A stretch of DNA of 64,000 nt from Burkholderiales bacterium (GTDB taxonomy: Bacteria > Pseudomonadota > Gammaproteobacteria > Burkholderiales > Burkholderiaceae_C), in the NCBI GenBank assembly GCA_016000265.1, contig JAECRL010000015.1, positions 29,533 through 93,532 of the forward strand, read 5' to 3'. Position 1 is the first letter of the stretch, and each line of letters begins with the position of its first letter. The position numbers and the translations under genes are program-made. Under the pieces are notes generated by a model. The model was given only the letters and a program-made list of their open reading frames with translations, did no database searches and was not told where the DNA came from. Below are positions 46,414 through 55,816 of the stretch, in pieces.

Positions 46414-47760
46414 ATGTTCCTCGCTCGTCTCAAGTTCGACCTCTCTGGCTGCGTCGCGCTGAGGTGGGCCGCCCTGGCCTGCCTGGCCGCGGCGGCCTCC
46501 CCTGCGCAGGCGCTCGACTTGGTCGTGGCGACGGTCAACAACGGCCACATGCTGACCCTGCAGCGCCTGGCGCCGCAATTCGAACAAGCCCACCCGGGCG
46601 TGCGCATCCGCTGGGTGACGCTGGAAGAAGACCTGCTGCGCCAGCAGGTGACGCGCGACGTGGCCACCCGGGCGGGCCGCTTCGACATCATGACCATCGG
46701 GGCCTACGAGGCCCGCGTCTGGAGCGGGCGGGGCTGGCTTCGCCCCCTGCAGCCTTCGCGCGGCTACGAGGTCGACGACCTGCTGCCCGCGGTGCGCCAG
46801 TCCCTGACCCACCAGGGCCAGCTCTACGCCCTGCCCTTCTACGGCGAAAGCACCATGACCCTGGTGCGCAAGGACCTGATGCAACGCGCGGGCATCAGCC
46901 TGCCGGCCAACCCGACCTGGGATCAGGTGGCGCACGCCGCGCGCCGTCTGCACGACCCCGAGCGGGGCGTCTACGGCATCTGCCTGCGGGGCAAACCGGG
47001 CTGGGGCCAGAACGTCAGCCTGCTGACGACCCTGGTCAACACCCACGGCGGCCAGTGGTTCGACATGCGATGGCGGCCGCAACTGCAAAGCCCCGCGTGG
47101 CGCCAGGCCCTCACCCTCTACACCGACCTGCTGCGCCACCAGGGCCCGCCGGGTGCCGTGGCCAACGGCTACAACGAGAACCTGGCGCTTTTTTCGGCGG
47201 GCCGCTGCGCCATCTGGGTGGACGCGACCGTGGCAGGCGGCTTCGTCAACCGCCCGCAAGAATCCAAGGTGGCGGGGCAGGTGGCGTTCTTGCAGGCCCC
47301 CGTGGCCAGCACGCCCAAAGGCTCTCACTGGTTGTGGAGCTGGTCGCTGGCCATCCCGGCGAGCTCGAAAAACGCCCAGATGGCGCAGGCGTTCATCGAA
47401 TGGGCGACCTCGCGGGAGTACGTCGAGCTGGTGGCGCGCGAGGTCGGCTGGGCCGCCGTGCCCTCGGGCACGCGGCGCTCGACCTATGAGGCCGGCCCCT
47501 TCCGGCGCGCCAACCCGCACGCCGACGTGGAATTGCAGGCCATCAACACGGCCGACCAGAACGACCCGACCCTGCCGCGCTCGCCCTACGTGGGCATCCA
47601 GTGGGTCGGCATCCCCGAATTCCAGGCCATCGGCACGGCGGTGGGGCACCAGGTGGCCCGGCTGCTGCAGCCCAAGCCGCCCAGCGTGGAGGCGGTGCTG
47701 GAGCAGGCGCAGCACACCACGCTGCGCAAGATGCGCTCGGCGGGCTACATCAAGCCCTGA
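46414..47760 (+). CDS. Orphan sugar-type ABC substrate-binding protein
   Basis: 448 residues. The signal peptide ends near SPAQALD (about residue 34). It is an extracellular solute-binding protein of the family 1 (maltose/polyol) class: VVATVNNGHMLTLQRLAPQF, then FEQAHPGVRIRWVTLEED, RFDIMTIGAYEARVW, LYALPFYGESTMTLVRKDLM, GYNENLALFSAGRCAIWVDATVAGGFV, SHWLWSWSLAIPASS. The closest named type is the sorbitol/mannitol binding protein. No permease or ATPase gene is near. It is divergent from a kinase with a periplasmic sensor domain, so a sensory rather than transport role is plausible. Its end overlaps bioD (convergent) by 11 bp. Confidence 0.85.
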   Translation: MFLARLKFDLSGCVALRWAALACLAAAASPAQALDLVVATVNNGHMLTLQRLAPQFEQAHPGVRIRWVTLEEDLLRQQVTRDVATRAGRFDIMTIGAYEARVWSGRGWLRPLQPSRGYEVDDLLPAVRQSLTHQGQLYALPFYGESTMTLVRKDLMQRAGISLPANPTWDQVAHAARRLHDPERGVYGICLRGKPGWGQNVSLLTTLVNTHGGQWFDMRWRPQLQSPAWRQALTLYTDLLRHQGPPGAVANGYNENLALFSAGRCAIWVDATVAGGFVNRPQESKVAGQVAFLQAPVASTPKGSHWLWSWSLAIPASSKNAQMAQAFIEWATSREYVELVAREVGWAAVPSGTRRSTYEAGPFRRANPHADVELQAINTADQNDPTLPRSPYVGIQWVGIPEFQAIGTAVGHQVARLLQPKPPSVEAVLEQAQHTTLRKMRSAGYIKP

Positions 47761-48469
47761 GCGTGGGCAACACCAGGTCGCGCGCCAGCTCCGCCGAGTC
47801 GGCCTGAGGTGACCAGGCCAGGCGCCCGAGCAAGGGCGCTTGCAGGCGCGCCCGCAGGGTGGCGACGTTGTCGTCCTGCGCGGCCATGTCGGGGTCGACG
47901 TGGTTGGCCACCCAGCCCGCGAACCTCAGCCGGCGCGACAGGATCGCCTCTTGCGTCAGCAAGGCGTGGTTCAGGCAGCCCAGCCGGATGCCCACCACCA
48001 GCACGATGGGCAAAGCCAGTCGCTGGGCCAGGTCGGCGCTGGTGGCCCACTCAGGCGACATCGACAAGGGCACGATGAAGCCGCCCGCGCCCTCCACGAC
48101 CACCGCATCGGCGTGCTGGCGCAGCGCGTGGAAGCTGGCCTCGATGTGAGAGAGGTCGATGGACTCGCCCACGCGCTGGGCCGCCAGGTGGGGCGACAAG
48201 GGGTCGGGCAAGGCGTAGGGGTTGTCGAAGACCGGCGGCACGCGCAGGCTGGACGCCGTGCGCAAGGCGGCCACGTCTTCGTTGAGCCAGTGCCCCCCCG
48301 CCGCACCGCCCCCCTCGCCACCGGTTTCCACCCAGTCGCAGCCCGCGGCCACCGGCTTCATGCCGACCACGCGGGCGTGACCGGCCTGGCGCAAGGCGTG
48401 GATGAAGGCGCAACTCACGCGGGTCTTGCCCACGCCGGTGTCGGTGCCGGTGACGAAGAAGGCGGGCAT
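47750..48469 (-). CDS. bioD: Dethiobiotin synthetase
   Basis: 239 residues. An ATP-dependent enzyme closing the ureido ring of dethiobiotin with CO2. The P-loop FFVTGTDTGVGKTRVSCAF begins the protein. Further marks are KPVAAGCD, VEGAGGFIVPLS and VVGIRLGCLNHALLTQEAI. It follows bioA by 15 bp on the minus strand. The gene pair is translated after queE-queD. Confidence 0.95.
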   Translation of the reverse strand: MPAFFVTGTDTGVGKTRVSCAFIHALRQAGHARVVGMKPVAAGCDWVETGGEGGGAAGGHWLNEDVAALRTASSLRVPPVFDNPYALPDPLSPHLAAQRVGESIDLSHIEASFHALRQHADAVVVEGAGGFIVPLSMSPEWATSADLAQRLALPIVLVVGIRLGCLNHALLTQEAILSRRLRFAGWVANHVDPDMAAQDDNVATLRARLQAPLLGRLAWSPQADSAELARDLVLPTLRA

Positions 48470-48484
48470 GCTGATTGGGGCCGC

Positions 48485-49918
48485 TCAGGCCATGGGGTTG
48501 GAGGCGGCCAAGGCGGCCGCGCGGTCGCCCCCCTGCGGCAGGGCATCGACCTCGGCGAGCACGGCATCCAGCACGCGCAGCATGCCCTCGGCCAGGACAC
48601 GCTGGTCATCCGGCGTGAGCACGTAAGGCGGCATGGCGTACAGGGTCGCACCGATGGGGCGCAGCAGCAAGCCGGCGGCCAGCGCAGCGCGGTGGTAGCG
48701 CGCGGCGAACGTCGGCTCGTGGGTGTCGATGTCCCAGGCCCAGATCATGCCGAGGTGGCGATGGGCCTTCACGCGGGGGTGGCGGCTCAGCGGCTCGGTC
48801 AGGGCCGTGAAGCGTTCGGCCGCGATGCGGTTGCGCTCCAGCACGCCCAGGCCCTCGGCGTCGCGGGCGTCGAAGGCATCCAGCACGGCCAGGGCGGCAC
48901 GGCACGCCAGCGGGTTGCCCGTGTAGGAGTGCGAATGCAGGAAGCCATGTGCCGTGCGGTCGTCGTAGAAAGCGGCGTAGACGGCGTCCGTGGTCAGCAC
49001 CGCCGACAGGGGCAGCACCCCCCCCGTCAGGCCCTTGCTCAGGCAGATGAAATCCGGCTTGACCGGCAGGCCATCGGCGCCCCGCGCCTGCTGGTGCGCG
49101 AACAAGGTGCCCGTGCGGCCGAAGCCGACCGCGATTTCGTCGGCGATCCAGTGCACCTCGTGCTGGTCGCACAGGCGGCGCACGGCGGCCAGGTAAGCGG
49201 GGTCGTGCATGGCCATGCCGGCGGCGCCCTGCACCAGCGGCTCCAGGATGAGGGCGGCGGTTTCGTGGGCGTGCTCGGCCAGGTGCGCGGCCAGCGCGTC
49301 GATGCAGTGCTGCAGGTGCTGCGCGGGCGACACGCCGGGCGCGGCGCGGCGCGCGTCGGGCGAGGGCAAGGTGGCGCTCAGGCGCAGCAGCGGCGCGTAG
49401 GACTCGCGAAACAGCGGGATGTCGGTGACGGACAGGGCGCCAGCGGTCTCACCGTGGTAGCCACCCTCCAGGCCGATGAAGCGGTGCTTGCCCGCGCGCC
49501 CCCGGTTGCGCCAGCTGTGCGCGCTCATCTTCAGCGCGATCTCGGTGGCGCTGGCGCCGTCGCTGGCGTAGAAGGCGTGCCCCAGGCCGGTGAGGCGCCC
49601 CAGTCGCTCCGAAAGCTCGACAACCGGCGCGTGCGTCAGGCCGGCCAGCATGATGTGGTCGACCTTCGTGAACTGGTCGCAGATGGCCTCGCGGAGGGGC
49701 GCGAAGTTGTGCCCGAAGAGGTTGACCCACCAGGAGCTGACCGCGTCGAGGATGCGGTGCCCCTGGTCGTCGACCAGCCAGGGCCCTTGTGCCGACACGA
49801 TGGGCCGCGGTGGCACGTGCTCGTGCACCTTCATCTGCGTGCAGGGGTGCCAGACGGCCTGGCGGCTGCGTTCGGCCCAATCCGCGTCCAGGCCGGTGCC
49901 GGGGCCGAGGTTCGTCAC
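48485..49918 (-). CDS. bioA: Adenosylmethionine-8-amino-7-oxononanoate aminotransferase
   Basis: 477 residues from GTG 49918, which overlaps the queD stop (GTGA). Starts further upstream would lie inside queD. A class III aminotransferase using SAM as amino donor to make DAPA in biotin synthesis. Family blocks: VWHPCTQMKVHEHVPP, AVSSWWVNLFGHNFAPL, FYASDGASATEIALKMSAH, GGYHGETAGALSVTD, ADEIAVGFGRTG, the PLP lysine in CLSKGLTGGVLPLS, and HSHSYTGNPLACRAALA. BioF is encoded separately at 40 kb; bioB and bioC are not in the window. Confidence 0.95.
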   Translation of the reverse strand: MTNLGPGTGLDADWAERSRQAVWHPCTQMKVHEHVPPRPIVSAQGPWLVDDQGHRILDAVSSWWVNLFGHNFAPLREAICDQFTKVDHIMLAGLTHAPVVELSERLGRLTGLGHAFYASDGASATEIALKMSAHSWRNRGRAGKHRFIGLEGGYHGETAGALSVTDIPLFRESYAPLLRLSATLPSPDARRAAPGVSPAQHLQHCIDALAAHLAEHAHETAALILEPLVQGAAGMAMHDPAYLAAVRRLCDQHEVHWIADEIAVGFGRTGTLFAHQQARGADGLPVKPDFICLSKGLTGGVLPLSAVLTTDAVYAAFYDDRTAHGFLHSHSYTGNPLACRAALAVLDAFDARDAEGLGVLERNRIAAERFTALTEPLSRHPRVKAHRHLGMIWAWDIDTHEPTFAARYHRAALAAGLLLRPIGATLYAMPPYVLTPDDQRVLAEGMLRVLDAVLAEVDALPQGGDRAAALAASNPMA

Positions 49919-50307
49919 GGCGCCAGGCCGGCGGCCGGTGACCGCGGCCGGTAAACGCAGCGGTCGCCCGAGGCCCGCGAAACGGCCACGGCGCTGACCT
50001 GCGGGATCTGCTGATGGGCGCGTGCGTAGATGAACACGCACAGGTTCTCCAGCGTGGGCGCGCCCAGGCCCGCCACTTCGTCGAGGAAGTGGTGATCGAG
50101 CTGATTGCGGATCTCGGCGATCACGGCGCGCAGCTCGGCGAGGTCGACCACCATGCCCGACTCGGCCTGGCGCTCACCGCGCACGACCACCTCGGCCGTG
50201 TAGGTGTGGCCGTGGATGCGGCGGCTGCCGGCGGCTTCGTCGGCCGACACCTTGCGCTTGAGCGTGTGGGCGGCGTCGAAAGAAAAGGTCTGGCTCAACT
50301 CGAACAT
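49915..50307 (-). CDS. queD: QueD-family 6-carboxytetrahydropterin synthase, variant active site
   Basis: 130 residues. Zinc ligands His14 (DAAH), His32 and His34 (IHGH) are conserved, as is the catalytic Asp71-His72 pair (LDHHFLDE). The residue aligning with the catalytic Cys of E. coli QueD (CGRLHGH) is Ser28 (SRRIHGH), and the Glu of the KETCTAG segment aligns with Arg111 (VSRASGD). So two residues usual for QueD are missing by eye alignment. It lies between queE (45 bp) and bioA (GTGA overlap). The context argues for preQ0/queuosine synthesis from the product of GTP cyclohydrolase I, but the chemistry needs another nucleophile or a different reaction. Confidence 0.8.
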   Translation of the reverse strand: MFELSQTFSFDAAHTLKRKVSADEAAGSRRIHGHTYTAEVVVRGERQAESGMVVDLAELRAVIAEIRNQLDHHFLDEVAGLGAPTLENLCVFIYARAHQQIPQVSAVAVSRASGDRCVYRPRSPAAGLAP

Positions 50308-50323
50308 CTTCGGGGTCCTTCAG

Positions 50324-50358
50324 CGAATCGGCGCGTCAATGAATCGGCGCGTCAACGA
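50324..50358. repeat. Short tandem repeat between queE and queD
   Basis: GAATCGGCGCGTCAA appears twice in a row with one change (about 50325-50355), covering the end of queE and the start of the gap. It looks like a small duplication. Confidence 0.5.
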
Positions 50359-51014
50359 ATGCCCAACGTCTTGTGGGTCTGCACGCTCAACGACCAGAGC
50401 GGGTGGTCCAGGCACCATTGCACCGCCCACGCCATCGCGCGGCGGCGCGCCAGCGGGTCGGCGCCGTCCATGGCCTGCACGCGACGCTGCTGGAAGTCCA
50501 TCGACTCGAAGGCCAGCAGGTCGGCCTCGGTGAAGCCGGCTTGCGGCACCACCACCTTCAACTCGTGGCCCGAGGTCTGCACCAGGGTCGAGCCCGCTTT
50601 GGGACTCACGCAGACCCAGTCCAAGCCAGCCGGTGCAGCCACGGTGCCGTTGGTCTCCACCGCGATCTCGAAGCCCTGGGCGTGCAGCGCGTCGATCAAT
50701 TCGGCGTCGACCTGCAACAAAGGCTCGCCACCCGTCAGCACCACGAAGCGCTGCCCCTGGGCACCGGCCTGCGTGCCCGGCCAGAACGACGCGATGCGCT
50801 CGGCCAGCAGCGCCGCGGCCTCGAACTTACCGCCGCCCAGGCCGTCGGTGCCCACGAAATCGGTGTCGCAGAACTGGCAGGTCGCCGCGGCGCGGTCCGC
50901 CTCCCGGCCCGACCACAGGTTGCAGCCCGCGAAGCGACAGAACACCGCCGGGCGGCCGGCGTGGCTGCCTTCGCCTTGCAGGGTGTAGAAGATTTCCTTG
51001 ACGCTGTAGCTCAT
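50352..51014 (-). CDS. queE: 7-carboxy-7-deazaguanine synthase
   Basis: 220 residues. A radical-SAM enzyme contracting 6-carboxytetrahydropterin to CDG in the preQ0 pathway. The unusual cluster motif of the CX14CX2C class of QueE is present: Cys31 (FAGCNLW), Cys46 and Cys49 (TCQFCDTDF). Other marks are YTLQGEGSHAGRPAVFCRF, VVLTGGEPLLQ, VETNGT and VSPKAG. It is first in the queE-queD-bioA-bioD run. Confidence 0.95.
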   Translation of the reverse strand: MSYSVKEIFYTLQGEGSHAGRPAVFCRFAGCNLWSGREADRAAATCQFCDTDFVGTDGLGGGKFEAAALLAERIASFWPGTQAGAQGQRFVVLTGGEPLLQVDAELIDALHAQGFEIAVETNGTVAAPAGLDWVCVSPKAGSTLVQTSGHELKVVVPQAGFTEADLLAFESMDFQQRRVQAMDGADPLARRRAMAWAVQWCLDHPLWSLSVQTHKTLGIR

Positions 51015-51038
51015 CGGGGCCTTGAGGGGAGGTTCAGT

Positions 51039-51332
51039 TCAGCGCAGCCCCGTCCACCAGACGGTGAGCGCCGAGGCCAGCACCAAGCCGGCGTAGGTGT
51101 ACATGGCGCCATCGCGCCCCAGGATCAGCAAGCCCGCCACCAGAACGCCCCCGTTGAGGGCCGCCGCCAGCCGCACCTGGGGCCACCAGGCGACCGAGCG
51201 CAGGGACTTCCACCACACGACGCGGGCCAAAGACGGCACCAGCACGGCCATGGCCAAAGCCGGCAAAAAGAAGTTCAGGGCATGGCCCACGGCGTCCACG
51301 GCAGCGGCAAAGGCAACAACGACGGAATCCAT
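51039..51332 (-). CDS. Small multi-pass membrane protein
   Basis: 97 residues from ATG 51332. Three hydrophobic helices: FFLPALAMAVLVPSLARVV, LAAALNGGVLVAGLLIL and MYTYAGLVLASALTVWWTG. A conserved-type hypothetical protein often found next to hemA in Burkholderiales; I know of no function. It is divergent from hemA and 24 bp upstream of queE on the same strand, so it may share that transcript. Confidence 0.7.
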   Translation of the reverse strand: MDSVVVAFAAAVDAVGHALNFFLPALAMAVLVPSLARVVWWKSLRSVAWWPQVRLAAALNGGVLVAGLLILGRDGAMYTYAGLVLASALTVWWTGLR

Positions 51333-51369
51333 GACAGCCCTGTTCAAGCCGAAACCAAACGAGCGATTT

Positions 51370-51375
51370 TATAAT
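51370..51375 (+). promoter_or_regulatory. hemA -10 element
   Basis: A perfect TATAAT preceded by TTT, only 8 bases before the hemA ATG. No good -35 was seen at 16-18 bp. If used, transcription would begin within about 3 bases of the start codon. Confidence 0.5.
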
Positions 51376-51383
51376 CTTTCCCC

Positions 51384-52760
51384 ATGACCGTCTTGACCCT
51401 GGGCTTGAACCACCACACAGCTGCCGTCGACCTGCGCGGCCGCTTCGCTTTCGCGGTGGACCAACTCGGCCCGGCGCTCAAGCACCTGCACGAGCGGCTG
51501 ACGCCTGCCAGCAGCGCCCCCCGGCCCACCGGCTCCGAGGTCGCGTTGCTGTCCACCTGCAACCGCACCGAGCTGTACTGCGCCGTCAGCGGCCTGGGCG
51601 CCACCACCGACGGCCTGCGCCACGCCGCCGTCGACTGGCTGGCCCAGATCGGCCGCGTCAGCCCCGACGAGCTGCTGCGCCACACCTACTTGCTCGAAGA
51701 CAGCCAGGCCGCGCGCCACGCCTTCCGCGTCGCCAGCGGGCTCGACTCCATGGTGCTGGGCGAGCCCCAGATCCTCGGCCAGATGAAGCAGGCCGTGCGC
51801 GAAGCCGACACCGCCGGCACCCTGGGCACCACGCTGCACCAGCTCTTTCAGCGCAGCTTCGCCGTGGCCAAGGAGGTTCGCACCTCCACCGAAATCGGCG
51901 CGCACTCCATCAGCATGGCCGCCGCCGCCGTGCGCCTGGCCGCCGAACTCTTCGAAGACCTCGGCCGCACCAAGGTGCTCTTCGTCGGCGCCGGCGAGAT
52001 GATCGAGCTCACCGCCACGCACTTCGCCGCCCGCAACCCACGCGCCATGGCCGTGGCCAACCGCACGCTCGAGCGCGGAGAAAAGCTCGCCGCCCACCTC
52101 AACGCCCAGGCCATCCGCCTGGCCGACCTGCCCGAGCGCCTGCACGAATTCGACATCGTCGTCTCCTGCACCGCCAGCACCCTGCCCATCATCGGCCTGG
52201 GCGCGGTCGAGCGGGCGCTCAAAGCCCGCAAGCGCCGCCCCATCTTCATGGTCGACCTGGCCGTGCCACGCGACATCGAGCCCGAAGTCGCACGCCTGGG
52301 CGACGCCTACCTCTACACCGTCGACGACCTCTCTGCCCTGGTGCAAACCGCCGGTGAAAAGCGCCAGGCCGCCGTCGCCCAGGCCGAAGCCATCATCGAG
52401 ACCGGCGTGCAAGGCTTCATCAACTGGCTCGATCAGCGCAGCACCGTGCCGCTGATCCAGGCCCTCAACAGCCAGGCCGACGCCTGGCGCGCCACCGAGA
52501 TCGCCCGCGCCCGCAAGCTGCTGGCCAAAGGCGAAGACATCGAAGCGGTGCTCGACGCCCTCTCCCGCGGCCTGACCCAGAAGATGCTGCACGGCGCCCT
52601 GGCCGAGCTGCACGGCGCCGACGCCCGCCACCGCGCGCAGGTGGCCGACTCCCTCTCCCGCCTGTTCCTGCGCGGGGACGTGCCCTCGGGGCGCGGCGCC
52701 AGCCCGCTGGGCAACCCGCACCCAACGGGCCTCCGCAGCGACAGCGAGGACCCCGCGTGA
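51384..52760 (+). CDS. hemA: Glutamyl-tRNA reductase
   Basis: 458 residues. The first committed step of tetrapyrrole synthesis. The catalytic Cys is in [12 protein letters not shown] near residue 57. Others: [18 protein letters not shown], the NADPH-binding [21 protein letters not shown], and [15 protein letters not shown]. The C-terminal dimerisation helices follow. It is the first gene of hemA-prfA-prmC; its stop overlaps the prfA GTG (GTGA). TATAAT just before the start suggests leaderless or very short-leader initiation; there is no Shine-Dalgarno sequence. Confidence 0.97.
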   Translation: MTVLTLGLNHHTAAVDLRGRFAFAVDQLGPALKHLHERLTPASSAPRPTGSEVALLSTCNRTELYCAVSGLGATTDGLRHAAVDWLAQIGRVSPDELLRHTYLLEDSQAARHAFRVASGLDSMVLGEPQILGQMKQAVREADTAGTLGTTLHQLFQRSFAVAKEVRTSTEIGAHSISMAAAAVRLAAELFEDLGRTKVLFVGAGEMIELTATHFAARNPRAMAVANRTLERGEKLAAHLNAQAIRLADLPERLHEFDIVVSCTASTLPIIGLGAVERALKARKRRPIFMVDLAVPRDIEPEVARLGDAYLYTVDDLSALVQTAGEKRQAAVAQAEAIIETGVQGFINWLDQRSTVPLIQALNSQADAWRATEIARARKLLAKGEDIEAVLDALSRGLTQKMLHGALAELHGADARHRAQVADSLSRLFLRGDVPSGRGASPLGNPHPTGLRSDSEDPA

Positions 52761-53905
52761 GCCCGGCGCTCGCGCCCGCCCTGGCCTCCTCGCTCGACCG
52801 CCTGGCGCGCCGCCTGCAGGAGCTCGATGCCGCCCTGGCCGACCCCGTCGTGGCCGCCGACAACCGGCGCTTTCGCGACCTCTCGCGTGAGCACACCGAG
52901 GTCAGCGCCGTGTGCGAGCTGGCCCGCCGCCACACCCAGCGCGAGCAGGACCTGGCCGACGCCCGCCACATGCTGACCGAATCCGCGGGCGACCCCGACA
53001 TGCGCGCCCTCGCGCAAGACGAGCTCACCCAGGCCGAGGCCGACCTGATTCAGCTGCTCGCCCAGCTCCAGACCGCCCTGCTGCCGCACGACCCGGACGA
53101 CGCCCGCCCTGCTTTCGTCGAGATCCGTGCGGGCACCGGCGGCGAAGAATCCGCCCTGTTCGCCGCCGACCTGGCGCGCATGTACACGCGCTTCGCCGAG
53201 CGCCGCGGCTGGCGCAGCGAGGTGATGTCGGCCAGCGACTCCGACCTGGGCGGCTACAAGGACATCGTGCTGCGCTTCGAGGCCGAACGACCCGACCCCA
53301 CCGTGCTCACGGGCGTGAACATCGGGGTCTACGGTCAGCTCAAGTTCGAATCCGGCGGCCACCGCGTGCAACGCGTGCCCGCCACCGAATCGCAAGGCCG
53401 CATCCACACCAGCGCCTGCACCGTGGCCGTGCTGCCCGAGCCCGACGAAGCCCAGGAAGTCCAGATCAACCCGGCCGACCTGCGCATCGACACCTACCGC
53501 GCCAGCGGCGCCGGCGGTCAGCACATCAACAAAACCGACTCGGCCGTGCGCATCACGCACCTGCCCACCGGCATCGTCGCCGAATGCCAGGACGACCGCA
53601 GCCAGCACCGCAACAAGGCCCGCGCCCTGGCCGTGCTGAGCGCCCGCATCCGCGACCAGGAGCGCATCGCTCAGCAAGCCAAAGAAGCCGCCACCCGCAA
53701 AAGCCTGGTGGGCAGCGGCGACCGCTCTGACCGCATCCGCACCTACAACTTCCCCCAAGGCCGCCTCACCGACCACCGCATCAACCTGACGCTCTACAAG
53801 CTCGGCGCCGTCATGGAAGGCGAGCTCGACGACGTCATCGCCGCCATGCTGTCGGCCCAGGCCGCCGAACAACTCGCCGAGCTGGAGGCCGCGCATGGCA
53901 CCTGA
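52757..53905 (+). CDS. prfA: Peptide chain release factor 1
   Basis: 382 residues from GTG 52757, slightly longer at the N-terminus than usual (about 360). It recognises UAA/UAG stop codons. The GGQ motif is in [19 protein letters not shown] near residue 254; the Gln is the PrmC methylation target. [14 protein letters not shown] and [20 protein letters not shown] are class signatures. Coupled to hemA by GTGA and overlapping prmC by 11 bp. Confidence 0.97.
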   Translation: MSPALAPALASSLDRLARRLQELDAALADPVVAADNRRFRDLSREHTEVSAVCELARRHTQREQDLADARHMLTESAGDPDMRALAQDELTQAEADLIQLLAQLQTALLPHDPDDARPAFVEIRAGTGGEESALFAADLARMYTRFAERRGWRSEVMSASDSDLGGYKDIVLRFEAERPDPTVLTGVNIGVYGQLKFESGGHRVQRVPATESQGRIHTSACTVAVLPEPDEAQEVQINPADLRIDTYRASGAGGQHINKTDSAVRITHLPTGIVAECQDDRSQHRNKARALAVLSARIRDQERIAQQAKEAATRKSLVGSGDRSDRIRTYNFPQGRLTDHRINLTLYKLGAVMEGELDDVIAAMLSAQAAEQLAELEAAHGT

Positions 53906-54764
53906 GCCCACGCCCGCCCACCGCCCTGCGCCCGCCACCCTCGCCGACTTCCTTCAACAAGCCCGCGAAGCCGGCCTGGATCGCCTCGACGCCCAGCTCA
54001 TCGCCTGCACCGCGCTGGGCGTGTCCCGCAGCTGGCTGCTGGCCCACGACACCGACGCGCTGCCTCCTGAGCACCTCCCCCGCCTGATGGACTGGCTGCG
54101 CCGCCGCGCCGAAGGCGAACCCCTGGCCTACCTCGTGGGCGACAAGGCCTTTTTCGGCCTGACGCTGAGCGTGTCGCCGCACGTGCTCATCCCCCGGCCC
54201 GACACCGAAACCCTGGTCGAATGGGCCCTGCAAGCCCTGGCGGGCCTGCGAGCGCCCCGCGTCGTCGACCTCGGCACCGGCAGCGGCGCCATCGCGCTGG
54301 CCATCGCCTCCCAGCGCCCGGACGCCGACGTGACCGCGGTCGACTTCAGCCCCCCCGCGCTGGCCGTGGCCCAGGCCAACGCACAGCGGCTGGGCCTGAG
54401 CCACGTCCGCTTCCTGGCGGGCAGCTGGCTGAGCCCCCTGGCCGGCGAGCGCTTCGACCTCATCGTCAGCAACCCGCCTTACATCGCAGAAGGTGACGCC
54501 CACCTGCCCGCCCTGCGCCACGAGCCCCGATCGGCCCTCACATCGGGCCCGGACGGCCTCGACGACCTGCGCCAGATCGCGCAGCAGGCACCTGGTCACA
54601 TTCACGAAAACGGCTGGTTGTTGCTGGAGCACGGATTCGACCAGGCCGAGGCCGTGCAACACCTGTTGCAAGACGCAGGCTTCACCGATGTGAGCACGCG
54701 CTTCGACCTCGGGCCCCAGGCCCGCTGCACAGGCGGGCGCTGGCCCGGGGCGCACCGGGGTTAA
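53895..54764 (+). CDS. prmC: Release factor N5-glutamine methyltransferase
   Basis: 289 residues. SAM-dependent enzyme methylating the GGQ glutamine of RF1/RF2. The SAM motif [16 protein letters not shown] and catalytic NPPY in [14 protein letters not shown] are present; [13 protein letters not shown] precedes the SAM motif. The N-terminal helical domain contains SWLLAHD. Begins inside the prfA 3' end, so translation is coupled with its substrate. Confidence 0.96.
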   Translation: MAPEPTPAHRPAPATLADFLQQAREAGLDRLDAQLIACTALGVSRSWLLAHDTDALPPEHLPRLMDWLRRRAEGEPLAYLVGDKAFFGLTLSVSPHVLIPRPDTETLVEWALQALAGLRAPRVVDLGTGSGAIALAIASQRPDADVTAVDFSPPALAVAQANAQRLGLSHVRFLAGSWLSPLAGERFDLIVSNPPYIAEGDAHLPALRHEPRSALTSGPDGLDDLRQIAQQAPGHIHENGWLLLEHGFDQAEAVQHLLQDAGFTDVSTRFDLGPQARCTGGRWPGAHRG

Positions 54765-54899
54765 ACCCAAGGCACAGGCGGCCCCAAACCGCTACGCTGA
54801 CCCTCCCACCGGATGAAAATGGCCTGACAAGGCCTCACATCTTCGCCGCACAAGCAGGACGCGGCCCCCTAGCATGAAGACGTTCATCAGGAGCGCACC

Positions 54900-55706
54900 A
54901 TGTGCCAGTCAAGCCGTCCCCGTCCAGCCCTCACCCCGACTCGCCTCCTGGGCGGAGCGGGTGCGCGCCTGGTCGTCGGCCTGCTGATCGCGCAAGGCGG
55001 CCTGGCCCACGCCCAGATGGTGCCGCGCGGCGAACACCTCCTGCGCCAGACCGACTCCGGCTTCGGCGCCCCTTCCCACGCCACCTCGGGCTCCATCACC
55101 ACCGCACGCGTCCACTGGGACGGCAGCCCCGCCACCGACGACGCCCCTGGCCAGGGCCTCGCCCTCAAAGGCCGCGGCCCCTGGCCCCGCTGGGAGGGCC
55201 GCATCGGCGCCGTCATCGACCGCCCCATGAACCCCGTGCGCGACAACTTCGTGCTGGCCCAGCCGGCCCAGCACGGCCTGCGCATGCGCAGCCTGCACCT
55301 GCTGTCGGACTACTACATGGAAGGCGGCTTCCGCGCCACCTTGGGCCTCGTCAGCGGCGAAACCGGCCAGGCCTGGTGGTCCAGCGGCGACACCGGCGGC
55401 GGCCTCAACCTGAGCCTGCAGCAACTCGACAACCTCGGCACGCCCCTGAGCCGCCCGCGCCGCAGCGGCCTGACCCAGCCCAACCCTTACCTGGGCGCGG
55501 GCTACAGCAGCCGCGCCGCCACGGCCGGCCAGGCCGGCAGCTGGCGCTTCAACGCCGACCTGGGCCTGGTCAACGTCAACGGCGGCGGAGATGGCAGCGC
55601 CGAGCGGCTGGGCGACGTCCTGCAAGGCCAGCGCCCCCTGGGTGACCTGGTCAACAACCTGCGCCTGCGCCCCGTCGTCAAGGTCTCGGTGGGCTACGCC
55701 TTCTGA
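54900..55706 (+). CDS. Exported protein, probable outer membrane barrel
   Basis: 268 residues with AGGAG before the ATG. A hydrophobic segment (ARLVVGLLIAQGGLAHAQ) acts as signal peptide, cleaved near residue 39. The mature chain is rich in short amphipathic strands such as WEGRIGAVIDRP, LLSDYYMEGGFRATLGLVSG, RFNADLGLVNVNG and ends VVKVSVGYAF, with the terminal Phe used by BAM substrates. An Asn-Pro-Tyr-Leu-Gly-Ala-Gly-Tyr segment resembles small barrel proteins. No named family recognised. It separates prmC from grxD, which are often adjacent. Confidence 0.68.
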   Translation: MCQSSRPRPALTPTRLLGGAGARLVVGLLIAQGGLAHAQMVPRGEHLLRQTDSGFGAPSHATSGSITTARVHWDGSPATDDAPGQGLALKGRGPWPRWEGRIGAVIDRPMNPVRDNFVLAQPAQHGLRMRSLHLLSDYYMEGGFRATLGLVSGETGQAWWSSGDTGGGLNLSLQQLDNLGTPLSRPRRSGLTQPNPYLGAGYSSRAATAGQAGSWRFNADLGLVNVNGGGDGSAERLGDVLQGQRPLGDLVNNLRLRPVVKVSVGYAF

Positions 55707-55816
55707 GCGCCCCGCGCCAGCCCCGCGCACCGGGGTTTCGCAAGCCCTGCGCCCCGCTCGTCAATCGCAGTCCTGATATAACCGGGCCTGTCTGATTTTT
55801 CGATGAACACACAGCC

